A DNA stretch of 64,000 nucleotides from Nematostella vectensis (taxonomy: Eukaryota > Cnidaria > Anthozoa > Actiniaria > Edwardsiidae): NCBI RefSeq assembly GCF_932526225.1, contig NC_064046.1:3224001-3288000 (forward strand), in the 5' to 3' direction. The notes below the pieces were generated by a model that saw only the letters and a program-made list of their open reading frames with translations, ran no database searches and was not told the DNA's origin. A program made the translations under genes and the position numbers. Positions 1 through 11,330 of this stretch are shown in pieces. Each line of letters starts with the position of its first letter. Position 1 is the first letter of the stretch.

Positions 1-193
1 GAGATCAAAGACAAAGCAAGACACCGTAAAGACGCGTGCAAAAGCTTTTCTGAGCTTATCACTGCAGCTTGATACGGAGAAAAAGAGCTCTCCTCGACCC
101 AGGCCCCAAAACGCGTGGCCCGAACCACAGGAAGCCCAGGAAAGCACCAAGAAAGAAAAACCAGAATGGATAGCAGAAATCTGCGCAGCTTTC

Positions 194-484
194 TTGAGAG
201 AGGTTAGAGGGGTCCTGAAGGAAACCCTGGAGTGGGGGCCTGGGGCTGATAAGATTGCCCCGCTGGATTCTGATGTGGGACAAGCCCTTATCGCGAGAGG
301 GCGGCGGGCTCAAGAGCCTTGTGGCGACCGCCCAACCTGCTACAACTGTGGAGAACGGGGCCACGTGGCCATTGGCTGCAGAAAACCCCCACAGTTCCGT
401 AACCAGGGAAACAGACCGCCTCAGCAGTTCGGTAACCAGGGAAACGAACAAAGGCCTCTGCCATGGGGCAATCAGAGGTCTTAA
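194..484 (+). pseudogene. Gag nucleocapsid zinc-knuckle fragment
   Basis: The frame contains CYNCGERGHVAIGC, a perfect CX2CX4HX4C knuckle, followed by a glutamine, asparagine and proline-rich tail typical of the end of Gag. In retroelements this knuckle binds the element RNA during packaging. The knuckle is intact, but the frame has no capsid-like region upstream and ends at 484, overlapping the protease frame by about 20 nt as Gag and Pro frames often do. It is part of the decayed element described above and is unlikely to make a functional protein. Confidence 0.7.
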
Positions 485-867
485 ACAATTCGGACCGTCC
501 CCCACCTGTTAGAATTAGTGCCCGAGAATTACCAAGCGAGGCAATCGGCAAAGCAAATGAGTGTGTAGCCTTTGCAGATGGCAATGCTGGCTTGGCGCTG
601 CTCGACACAGGCAGTCAGGTAACATTGGTTTCCGAATCATTCTACAAACGCTATTTGTTGCATCGTGCTGTGAGACCAATAAGTGACCTGATACGTGTTG
701 TTGGCGCCGGTGGCCAGGATGTACCATTTATAGGCTACATATCAGTGGAATTTTATTTTCCAGTAGAAGAAATTGGGACTAATGAGACGTTTGAGACACT
801 GTCACTAGTGGTACCTGATAATGAGTACAATTCGTGTGTACCTTTTGTGATCGGCACTAATTTGTAA
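463..867 (+). pseudogene. Retropepsin-like aspartic protease fragment
   Basis: The frame holds LALLDTGSQVTLVS, the active-site DTG signature of retroelement aspartic proteases, about 45 residues in, and a later FVIGTN segment that matches the flap/C-terminal pattern of Gypsy-type proteases. It is interrupted by a stop near 865. The reading continues in another frame from 892 to 1374, which suggests a frameshift. In intact elements this enzyme cuts the Gag-Pol polyprotein. Here it is a relic. Confidence 0.7.
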
Positions 868-1656
868 CTTAGAGGTAGGCGGAGCTGTCAGATGGCACAA
901 GGAAAATTGTTCCCACAAAACGCAAGGATTTCGGCAACGTGGATGTGTGTTTATCGTTCTTTAAAACATTTCGCTAAAGTTTTCGGTGAGGAAACAGATG
1001 GTAGGATGACAATAAGGAGCGCGTCACAACATTCCATAAAAGTGGGGCCTCAAGAAACTGTGTGCATTTGGGGAGTTGCCCCGTCTATGCCAGGGTGTAA
1101 TGTGAAAGTCTTGATTAAGACAGGGGCTGGCAGGTCAAACTCAATGGGACTATCGGCTACTCCTAGCCTAATTAGCTTACCTGGGAAGGGATCCAAGTGT
1201 CGTGTGCCAGTAGAGTTGACAAACAACTCTACGCAGGCAATCACTATTCCCCGTAAAGCAGCTATTGCTAGTGCACAGGTGGTACAAGGAGTGGTGGAAT
1301 ACCACGTTCATAACCACGTCACCCCACCCCTTGGATCTGCTCTAGCTGTTTATTATGTCTATCCTTGTTTGTGATTCCAACACAAATATTATCCTAAAGG
1401 GTAAATAGATAATTCAAGGAATGTACCAGGAATTCTTTAAAATGGGAGGGGGGGTGGATAGTTACCCTTGGTACCAGAGGCTACAGCTTCACTCTGACAA
1501 CACAAGCCATGTCATAGTCAGTTGAGGGTGCATAATAAACAAGCGAAGCTCAAGACTCTGGTACTCAGGGAAGTGGATAGTCACCATATCCCCCTGTCCT
1601 TGCTGTTTATGTTTTATAATTCTTTGTTATACCAAACTAACTAAAATCCTTTATAG

Positions 1657-4600
1657 TATCAAGGGCAAGAAAGTTATAAATTATGAGGGAGACAGGACAG
1701 CACAAGATATTATACAGTTTGCCCAAAAGGCAAGTGGGTAAGTCCGATATGATCAAAATTGTTACAAATAATTTTAATATCCCTGCTCGTCTGAATTGTC
1801 TTTTAGGATAGACCCACAGTAAAGTCAATCAAACCAAACAATTTTTTATCAGCCTGAAGTCTGGTTGGCTTTTGTTATGCTATTTCCAACAGGGATTTAA
1901 AATTTTGTCTAGGTGCAAAACTATGAATTATCTGCAGTAAAAAAAAATACATCCAATGGAAAAAACGTTATTAACCTTTTTTTTTTAAATTCTGACATGC
2001 TTTTTTTGCTGAGTCTTCTCACAGGGGACAAGATTTATTTCTCTAGGGGTTTGGGATGTGAAGGGCAGGGGCATTTTATAAATATGATTGTATTACTAGT
2101 TTGGGGCATAGTTAGTAGCAAGAGATGTATGTCAGGTTGGCCCAAATGTTATATTATTCTAAAGGCAAAGCAAAATTACAATGTAGATAGTTTTTGTTAT
2201 AAATTTACTTATCAAGTTTATGTTACTCTCAGACCTGCTGTTAGAGAGCTGACAAGTGGAGAAGAGCTTAGGAAAGTTCAGAGAGAAAGGCCAGTGTTCT
2301 TTCTTTTAGTGCAGAAGTCTGGAGAGATTGATACCCTGAAGGTATTTCACACTATGTCTGCTGTGTGGTGTAGAGATGGGTGGATGGGGATTCTGAGCAT
2401 ATAAGTGTACTGCTTGAGGGCCGTGGTAAATGGGGTGCTAAGGCTGCGTGATGGCCTTCTAGACATAATCATCAGGAGAATATCAAGCAGTAGTAGCCTG
2501 TTGTGTGGTATTGATGGGAACACTAGATTCTGAGAATATAAGATTACTGCTCTCTATAATGTAAAAGGGACTTGCCATTAGGCAAGCTTTCATTCGTCAT
2601 TTGACTTCACTTAGTGGAGAGCTCGAAAGAGAGGGGCCAGAAAGCTATACAGCTCAGGATTGGTCGAAAACACATAATTGAAGTAAACACAGTCTATTTT
2701 TTAGCCTTTTTTATAATAAAACGAAAAACAAGATAGGTTTTGAAGTGATGAATTTTGAAAATTTGTTGTTTGTTTGCGCGTACCTGAATGACGTCATTTC
2801 AAATGCGCGTGCGCACACTGTTTTTAAAATGTATTTTTCAATTCAAATAAGCGCATGCTGTGTTTAATTTCTCAATGACAATATTTGCTCTTGTTTTTGT
2901 AGAGAATTGACTCCAAACACTTTTTCGAATATGCCTGATAGATTTTTAACAATCTCTTGTACTTTACATCTGTTGTAGTATGGGGTGCTAAGGCTGCGTG
3001 ATGGCCTTCTAGACATAATCATCAGGAGAATATCAAGCAGTAGTAGCCTGTTGTGTGGTATTGATGGGAACACTAGATTCTGAGAATATAAGATTACTGC
3101 TCTCTATAATGTAAAAGGGACTTGCCATTAGGCAAGCTTTCATTCGTCATTTGACTTCACTTAGTGGAGAGCTCGAAAGAGAGGGGCCAGAAAGCTATAC
3201 AGCTCAGGATTGGTCGAAAACACATAATTGAAGTAAACACAGTCTATTTTTTAGCCTTTTTTATAATAAAACGAAAAACAAGATAGGTTTTGAAGTGATG
3301 AATTTTGAAAATTTGTTGTTTGTTTGCGCGTACCTGAATGACGTCATTTCAAATGCGCGTGCGCACACTGTTTTTAAAATGTATTTTTCAATTCAAATAA
3401 GCGCATGCTGTGTTTAATTTCTCAATGACAATATTTGCTCTTGTTTTTGTAGAGAATTGACTCCAAACACTTTTTCGAATATGCCTGATAGATTTTTAAC
3501 AATCTCTTGTACTTTACATCTGTTGTAGTATGCTGTACGGCTTTACTTTTTGTTATGTTTCTTCTGGCAGTTTCCGAGGTCCTCACTCAATGAAGTTTAG
3601 CTTTGAATGTGAAAAAGGGGGCGGAGCTATCACTTTTATATCGCACAATCATGTTTAAGTGGGGGAGGGTTTCGACCAATATAACTCCCCTCCCCCCTGG
3701 CTTCTGGGTTGACTGTTGATTTGTTATGTTTAACAGGATCACTATGATAAGGCTGCAGACATGATGCTCACAAAAGCATACTTTTACAGCATTGATGATA
3801 ACCAACTGCCTAAAGTGAGTCAGAAACCCATTCTCCTTATGATGGGTTTGGGAAGAGAGGAGTAATGTGTGAATAAGACACTATTTGTATCCATGATGGG
3901 TGCATCTGTTAAAGGGCGTGTCTTGTGAACAATGAGGGGCTTTTCAGAGGAAGCAGGCTTGTTCCCAGGATTGGCCGAGAGGGGAATGCGCAGTCATAGG
4001 TATTATATGGAAAAAGCATAGCATTTGAAGGCTTCTTAATAAGAAATGACCCACTTTTTGGCTCCTAAGGGGGGGGGGGGGGGGTGAGTGCACCCTGTGT
4101 ACACACCTGGGGAGGTTTCTTGTTAAAGAAGATGAAGTTATAAGAACATGGTGGCTTATTAGGGAGGGTTACATGACGGAAAAACATGACATGACGCTTT
4201 CAATAAGCTTTTTCACATCGAATAAGGCGGGGAATTTCTCTGAGTACTTAGTAACTTATAGCAAACAAAATATCAAGTGCGACTTTTTTTTAAATTGATG
4301 TGACTTTTTGTAAAGTGTAATTGAAATTTGAGCTTTTCGTCCATGAACTGATGCACATGGCAATGATGATCAAGGAAAAATTATCTTAAAAAGCCAAAAT
4401 CTGGTTATGTGCACTTCGGCCTCGCGTTATTTGTGTTTTGAAAATCTGTCTGTAATACAAGGAACCTATAGCCATTGTAGGAAATTGTGTCTTCTCTCTA
4501 TGTCTGGAATTGCGCATTTTCCAGGTTTTTCCGTCATGTCAGGGAGGGTTGGTTTATCAGAGGGGGGGGGGGGGGTTGAGTATAGAGAGCATTTGGCTAA

Positions 4601-7600
4601 TTGCATAGCAGAGGGACAGCTTATAAGAAAGGGGTGATTATTACAGTATCATGTGCATAAATGTATACAGGGTTCAAAATAACTTTTTTAAATCTGCTAG
4701 ATTTTACCAGCTTTCTGGATTTTGGTGGAGAAAAAAGCCTGGATACTCAAAAGATCAAAGGAGAATACAGAAAAAAAAGCAGCCAAAGACAGTAAACAGC
4801 AGGCTATCACCAGCAGCTGGCCACTTTTTTGAACCCTGGTATAGAGTCATCAATACTCAGTTTTAATACTATTTTCCTTGCAGTCAATCAAAATCAATGC
4901 TCCTGCCATTTCTGTATTCAAGGATGGGAGGCATTTTGAGTATGAAGGTGAGACCAAGTGTGAGATATTCCATGTTGCTGCTTTTCATATCTTATATCAA
5001 TTAAAGTTTATACAATGAGAAATAATGTTATGTGTGTATGTGAAAGTATGTTTTCTCTAATACATTATGTCCTTTCAGTGATGAAGGGAAGAGATAATTC
5101 AAAGAAATTTTGTGAGGATAGTGTCCTGCATTCTGGATTTTTTTTTATGAATTATTATTAATTATTTTTCACTTATAACATACAGACACACATGATGTAC
5201 ACGCCCTTTAGTTGCTTTAGTTGTTTAGCCTCTTAATAAGAGATACACAAAATAATCCTGTTATAATCCTTTGTCCATTTTTTAAAGAAATATGTCTTTA
5301 AAGATATTCAGCTAGTAAAATGTTTCTGAAGAGGTAATACAGGATTTATCAAAAGTTCCAGATGATGTGGCAGCTAGTAATATATCTGATTGGGTGAGCC
5401 AAGAGCAGTTTCCTGCCTTTATTCAGATAACGCGGACCAACATCCATGAAATTGGAGGGACAGGTATATATAATGCTTGTTTTATAATGCAGATTACATA
5501 TGGCATTATAGATAGGATATTATTATACTGCATTAGATGGTGTCCTTTTATATGCAGATTACATAGGCATTATGGGTAAAATATTATATATAATACATTA
5601 ATTGTCGTTTATAATTTTAGTAGATGACATTAAGCATTATGGATAGGATATTGCCTATACTGCATTATATTATGTTTATATTTATATAATCTTATGTGTA
5701 AGCGGTTCCAAAGCAGCGACTTGTGGGAAGTGTGCAGTGGGCTCGTTTTAGTGTCAACCACAGTGTAGAATAGTCATCCAAGCTTGATTTAACAGCGTTT
5801 ATTACAATCAACTCGTCCAACTATCGAACACATGCGGTGATAACTATGAAGTAATTAACAATTCACAAATTTAGGATAAAAACCAAAGGACTACAGGCAG
5901 TTCTGTAAATCGCAAAAAGGCTAAATCAATATTTACAAATTCAACTTACGTCTGATCTCGTCTCCAGGGCTTAAAGAAATACAACTCCAAGTAAGCTTGT
6001 AACTCTTCAAACTTTACTCTGAATTCTCTAGCTCTGCTTCTCTGGCTCTCAGCTCAACTCTTCTCTTTTCGATTTCTCTGCTCAATTCTTAAAGATTGCT
6101 AAATGGGTACTATAATTTATAGGCAGGTGGGACGTGTCCTAAAGTAGGACGTGCCTCATTCCTAGACTCTTACTCAAAGGGAAATGCGTAAACTACAATA
6201 AATCTTATCAGTCTAATCATAGGAAAGGGCGGCTGTGCTCAAAACAGAGGAAGCCGTGGTAACTCAACTAAACAATTGTCTAAACTATCTAATCCGTTCA
6301 ATTTAAATCAACGTTCTTTTTTGTATTTTCAATGTCCATAACATTATGAGTTCTGCTGCAGTTCCTATTATTTTGATGGGTATTTCACAATATTATTGAC
6401 TATTTTTTCTTGCTATTGTTCTTCAGGTAGATCAATAGTATTTGTTGTTTTTGCTGAAAGCTCAAAGAAGAGTGAACATAATCACCGGTGAGAGGAATAA
6501 ATTAAACAATGTCAGGGGTGTAGTCAGCGAGGCTGGTCCCGGACTGGTCCAATGAAGCTATAATGCCTTATTTGTTAAATCACCATTGGAAACAAATGTT
6601 CTTGAGAAATGTTCACTTTGCCCCCCCCCCCCCCCCCCCAAGGAAAAAATCCTGTCTTCCTCCCTGAATGTTGAGGCATAATAGTTCTCAGAAGCAGTTT
6701 TGTGATTCCATACTTGCAGCATCATATTTTGAGAATTTAGTTTCTGTTATTTGTATCATCATATATTATTTTTTTTTTTACATAACCTGATTGTATTTTG
6801 TTATCTATTAGAATAGGGAAAGTTATTAAATCAACTGCCTTGGATGCCAGAGAGAAATTCCACAGGTAAAATAAGAAATATGTATTGTTTTATTTTAGTC
6901 TCATAGCCCATTTAATAGATCAATTGAGACTAATGAGAAATTCCACCAGTAAAAAGTAACACATGTCATCAAATTTTAAAGCCTATTTAACATATTGCTT
7001 TTTCATTTTCAGACTCCTACTTTTTAAAAGTCATTATCAGTCATTTGGCTTAGTTTTTCCATCTCTCTTTAAATGAAAAAATTGTGATCTACAAAAAATC
7101 TCATGATATTCCAAAATTCAATTTAATATTCTAGGCTCAATTCTAGGTGATACAGTAACCCCTAAAACATTGCTGCTTCATCAGTGTGTATTTGAAGCTA
7201 GTCATGCATAGCAACTGATATAAGTAACCATGACATGAGTGGTTTTCAAAATCCTGTGCTACAAAATGGAACCAGAACAAAAGAGAACAAAGACATTACA
7301 GTGTATTAGTACTAAATAAACTAAATAGTATTTCACGGGTTTTTGAAAACTACTCTACTGAAGTCTCTTTGTTATTAGTTCTTTGCAGTTTGGCTGGACT
7401 CTGGGAGATGAGATTGCTACCAACATTATGATGAGGTAATAAGAAGAAGTCAATAAATAGAAAAGAGAATAGAATGGGAAAAATGTGAATAAAACGTTAT
7501 AAAGCATGGTAGAGCAAACAAAGCTAATGCAAATAAACTGTACATTTCAGTGGCAAACTAGACCCTTTTGAATCACTGTGAAATTTAACCCATCTTACAA

Positions 7601-9807
7601 GTATAAGTAACATAATCGATGGCTCATAATAATTTCTAAAATGATAAGTAATCTTATCAAGCAATTTTCGAAGTAAAACCAGAACAACAGACAGGGGTAT
7701 GCCAGCCGCACCTTTGTTTTTAAGCAACATTGGAAGTCAAATTACGTTACAAGTTTCGAAATTTCTAAATATAATCGAACGAAATGGTAATCTATACTTA
7801 ATTTACCTAACTCAATCGACCCAAATGGTCAATGGGGATATATGCTTTCTCAACACTCGGTATTCCGCTAGGATGACAAAATGATGGCTAACAGAAAGTC
7901 TTAAAAAGTCATCTAACTCAGAACATGTTGTAATTTAGGCTGTATAGAAAGAGAAAAGGGAAGTTTGCGAATGTTAGAGAGGAAAATGGCACCACGCGAT
8001 TTAAAGAAAGGTCCATCTTTTAGGGCCATTTTCTAGAAAACATGTAATGCTAATATAACAGATAGTCTAACAGAAAGTCTTAAAAAGTCATCTAACTCAG
8101 AACATGTTGTAATTTAGGCTGTATAGAAAGAGAAAAGGGAAGTTTGCGAATATTAGAGAGGAAAATGGTACCACGTGATTTAGGGCCATGTAATGCTAAT
8201 ATAACCTCTTAACCTTTTAAAGATTATTGAGTTTGATCAAAAGACCAAAACAATGTTGTGCTTCCCCCTCATTCTAGCTCGGTGGTTGCCCCATTCATCA
8301 TGGTGTATAACACGTCCACGTATGTCTACTATCTCAAGTACAACACCGATCTGGACGAGACATTTGGCCAGGAACAACTGGTTGAGTTCCTGGATAATGT
8401 GCTGGCTGGAAAAGAGAAGGTAAGCATTTCTATGGCTCGAATGTTTATCTAAGAGCCCGCTCCCACGTATCTGTTTTCTTTTTTGGAAAACGGATGGTTT
8501 TTCCTCCGTTATCTCCTCCCGTCCACTCGTATCCGGCCTTTCCAGGTACCGTAACACTGTCAACACTATCAACACTGTCTTTAGAGTGGAACTTTCTATC
8601 CTACAATAGAATAGTCTATTCTACAGTACAATAAATAACAACATAACAAGCTTATTTATATGAAAGGGCGATTTACCTGCGGACCTATTCATATCTCACT
8701 TTTTCTTATCTATTCTTGTGATTCTTTTGCAGGGTTATGGAGGTGATTCAATCTTCCAGAGGATTGTTCGGGTGCGTATCGCATTGTTGTGGACTTTTAA
8801 ACAAAAGTCACAAGTTGATTTTTTAACTTCTTTTTAATCCTCTGCAGGGGATCTACTCCTTTTGGACTACAATATACGTAAGTACAGTTATGACATCGAA
8901 ATAAGAATTAAATACTGTAAAAGTCTTTATTCCTTCTGTACAAATACATTTGATTTTATCATTTGTAGCTGCAAGAAGCGATTTGTTTTCACGTGTTCTC
9001 AAAATTGAGGAGAACTTAGCAAAATGAACTTTGCGATAAAGTTAAACTTTATTCATCAACAACGAACTTTATCAAACAATAATGAGCTTCTTTTGAGTGT
9101 GTTGTGTCTAGATTTGAACTGAACAAACTACAAACCTTGCTTAACAATATTTTCAAAACGTTTTTCAACAATGACGAGCTATTTAGTCGGGAATGAAGGA
9201 TGGCCCAAAGTGTTACCGCGTTATCGTATGGGGCCTCTCACCTCTACTGAGACGGGTTCGATTCCCGGTCGAGACATGGATAATGTCTTTCTGTTTCTCG
9301 GCTTACTAGAAGCTTGTGCTCCTCAGCTCCAGGATGGACCATTCTTAATACATACGTAATAGGATTTTAAATGTGGAGCGCTTAGAATTATTGATTAGGC
9401 ATTATGGAAATCTATATATCTATTTTTTTAAATCTGGAGTGTATCGTGTGTCAGGCTCAAACTGAACAAACTACAAACCTTGCTCAACAATATTTGAAAC
9501 TTTGTTCAACAACCATAAGCTAATGATTGATGTGTTGTGTATTTAGGAGTTGTGGACGGAGCAGCCTATTGCCGCTACCCTGATGTTTGGCCTTCCCATG
9601 CTGGTCTTTTCCTTCATCATTTACATGCTGTGTACGGCCGAGGACGGTGGCGACGAAGACTTCCCCCCTGAGGACGAAGACGACTACGAAGACCAACTCG
9701 AGGGGGAGGGGGACAGGGCCGATATGGAGGAGCCTTCACAAGAGGAGAGGCAGCACCAGGTCCCACTCGACCCTCTTAAACCGGGCGAGAAACCGAAGAC
9801 TGAGTAA
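1657..9807 (+). CDS. TMX3: TMX3-like thioredoxin-related transmembrane protein (3' part, 12 exons)
   Basis: Exons with matching GT/AG phases: 1657-1737, 2233-2341, 3737-3814, 4884-4947, 5362-5463, 6427-6487, 6812-6865, 7379-7435, 8278-8419, 8733-8771, 8848-8877, 9547-9807. They join into 358 residues without a frame break. The order of segments (VINYEGDRTAQDIIQFA, RPVFFLLV, ISDWVSQEQFPAF, QFGWTLGDEI, GGDSIFQRI, then a membrane helix) follows vertebrate TMX3 after its catalytic domain. TMX3 is an ER membrane oxidoreductase of the protein disulfide isomerase family. The signal peptide and CXXC thioredoxin domain must lie before base 1. A membrane helix spans about residues 280-303 of this part. 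An acidic cytosolic tail follows, ending in KPKTE, which fits a KXKXX ER-retrieval signal. The weakest junction is the acceptor at 5361, which has a poor pyrimidine tract. Confidence 0.9.
2431..3530. repeat. 550-bp tandem duplication in a TMX3 intron
   Basis: Bases 2431-2980 are repeated directly at 2981-3530, apparently identically. Each copy contains one perfect TGACGTCA (2789 and 3339). No exon lies inside; the repeat sits in the intron between the exons ending at 2341 and starting at 3737. Near identity suggests a recent duplication, or an assembly artefact. Confidence 0.9.
5700..6330. other. Intron sequence without recognised coding content
   Basis: This part of the TMX3 intron between 5463 and 6427 has no exon I can support. 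Its base composition differs from the AT-rich flanks (for example the cytosine and guanine-richer stretch at 6110-6260), which is suggestive of an inserted element such as a solo LTR, but I could not find terminal repeats or a target duplication. Confidence 0.3.
7889..8215. repeat. Diverged direct repeat (about 179-bp spacing) in a TMX3 intron
   Basis: A block starting acagaaagtcttaaaaagtc at 7891 recurs at 8070 and stays similar for about 140 bp, with a deletion and some substitutions in the second copy. It lies between TMX3 exons ending at 7435 and starting at 8278. Confidence 0.8.
9175..9400 (+). mobile_element. SINE-like repeat with RNA polymerase III promoter boxes
   Basis: A B-box match GGTTCGATTCC lies at 9255-9265, 54 bp after an A-box-like TGGCCCAAAG at 9201. 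This is the layout of an internal Pol III promoter in tRNA genes and tRNA-derived SINEs. The following segment (agaagcttgtgct near 9310, then ggattttaaatg near 9362) recurs in inverted orientation at 15.08-15.18 kb, so this is a dispersed repeat. No full tRNA cloverleaf was recognised. It sits in the last TMX3 intron. Confidence 0.6.
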
Positions 9808-10126
9808 AAGTCGCTGACTACAGTAATGATAAGGGCAGACGCTGACACTCGTGACGCTCGTGCGGGCGCAGAATAACTCTGAGTTATAGTACACATAATT
9901 TAAAGCGACTTGAAATTTCCCTTAGCTCGGTGTTTCATGTGTCTGTCAAAAGACGTAGCCAGGGATACTGCGTCGTACATGTGCGTAAAACACTTTAGAG
10001 TCGCCTCAACGACTTTCAGATATACATGTAGTACCTTTAGAAGAACCTTAACACGCGATTTTGAGATCTTGCTAAGTACCAAGTTAGAAAAAGCATTCAT
10101 TGCGATATTTTCGAAAGAATTTGGCA

Positions 10127-10132
10127 AATAAA
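10127..10132 (+). terminator. AATAAA poly(A) signal candidate for TMX3
   Basis: AATAAA lies 320 nt downstream of the TMX3 stop codon, a plausible 3' UTR length. It is the first such hexamer after the stop that I noticed. Confidence 0.5.
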
Positions 10133-10227
10133 GCAATGACAGGTGCGGCAGATAATGGCACGAGAGCATAGCTAACTGCGTACGTATTAATATAGCCCTT
10201 TCGCCCTAAGGTTAGGGGATTTGGGGG

Positions 10228-10500
10228 TAATAGGGGACTTGCGCTAAGAGATCACGTGACTTTTTTGGCGGCAAACTAGCGCGCACTCAGACTTTAGCGG
10301 CAAAATAACAACAACAAAAACCAATTTTTCAGCGCTTACGAATCAGCGAGAATGTTTCTTTGTCAGAAATTGTTAAGTTATCATATAAAGGTTTTATTTT
10401 TTTCGTCGTTTTTGGCGTGACGAGCTCAGTCATTTTTGTGTTTATTTTGGCTTGAATTTGTCACCCAAAATATCACTCGATCTCTTAGCGCATGTTCCCT
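10228..10500. mobile_element. MITE-like element with terminal inverted repeats
   Basis: The left arm (ggggacttgcgctaagagat, about 10232) is matched by the reverse complement of the right arm (atctcttagcgcatgttccc, about 10481-10500), imperfect over roughly 25 bp. The 270-bp interior is non-coding. This fits a small non-autonomous DNA transposon. Target duplications were not resolved. Confidence 0.5.
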
Positions 10501-11074
10501 TTGCGAGTTTTTCTTTTATAAAAAGCAGTATAAGGTTTTATTTATTTCGTGATTTTTAAAGGCGCCTGGGTGTGAGTACGCTTGACGATAAACCTCGTTC
10601 TGATTCAATGAATCAAAATCGTACAAACGTGCGTAGTTTTTATTTTATTTTGATAAAGGGTGCAATTCTTACCATCAGCTATTGCAAGTGACCCTGGCAG
10701 ACAGTTCTGTGATTTCTGCGACCTCTGCCGCTCATGCCTGTTCGCTCATTTGGATAGCCCAGTTTTGGACATTTGGGATGTCATTTTATGTTAGGGGACA
10801 CACAGCAAAGGAGTGTATTCTCTCCATTTGGCTAAAAAAAACCCGGTGGCTCGCCCCTAATAGCCCTTAAATTATTTTTCCACAGGTCCTTAAAATCCTG
10901 GAAAGTCTTGGAATTTGAGTAAAAGCCCACTAAAGTCATCAAAAGTCATAGAAAATATCATTCGGAAGAATGAAAAAGGTCGAACATACGTTTGAGTTGA
11001 GATTGAACTTGTCTTCAGATTATAAATTACGAATGAAGGTATTTTTTATATGAAAGGTCATTCTGATCTCTCTT
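10501..11074. other. Intergenic interval, no gene seen
   Basis: This interval lies between the TMX3 3' end and the FAM167-like 3' end. No conserved ORF, RNA gene or clear repeat array was recognised; the genes on either side converge here. Confidence 0.5.
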
Positions 11075-11330
11075 GAATCTCTCCTTTCCACATGAGGCCT
11101 TCCCTAGCCATATAGCTAAATGATCCCCTTGTCATACTCTATGTCAATATGACAAGGGAAATTTCTAATCTCTCCTTGCCAAATGAACCCCTCCCTTGCC
11201 ATGCAGTAGCTCAATGCCATGTTATATAGCCATGGTCTCTCTTTTGAATCTTTCCTTCCCAAATAAACCCCTCCCAAGCCATATAGTTAAGTCACAGCTT
11301 TATGCCATGTTATATAGCCATGGAGTAGCT
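11075..11330. repeat. Degenerate tandem repeat (about 89 bp) at the FAM167-like 3' end
   Basis: The segment gccatgttatatagccatgg occurs at about 11215 and again at about 11304, with related pyrimidine-rich sequence (cttccc, aacccctcc) before each and a more diverged copy further left. The FAM167-like stop codon at 11310 falls inside the last copy, so the last few residues of that protein may be supplied by the repeat. Confidence 0.6.

Larger units (their letters stand above)
1..1374 (+). mobile_element. Decayed LTR-retroelement fragment (gag-pro part)
   Basis: This stretch carries, in order, a retroviral-type CCHC zinc knuckle, an aspartic protease motif and a further pol-like tail, each in a different reading frame. 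No reverse transcriptase, RNase H or integrase is visible, and I could not define LTRs. It lies upstream of the first visible TMX3 exon, in the same orientation, so it probably sits in a TMX3 intron or just outside the gene. The frame breaks (stop at about 865, frame change by 892) indicate an old inactive copy. The exact element boundaries are not visible; the left end may lie outside the window. Assignment to Gypsy/Metaviridae-like elements is inference from the order gag knuckle then DTG protease. Confidence 0.7.

Noticed and set aside
1913..2404. 163-codon ORF as a separate gene
   Set aside because: Only 2233-2341 of it is supported, as a TMX3 exon with proper splice borders; the rest is intron.
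9240..9275. A genuine tRNA gene
   Set aside because: The B box is perfect but no acceptor stem, anticodon arm or A box at standard spacing could be assembled, and the sequence is part of a dispersed repeat.
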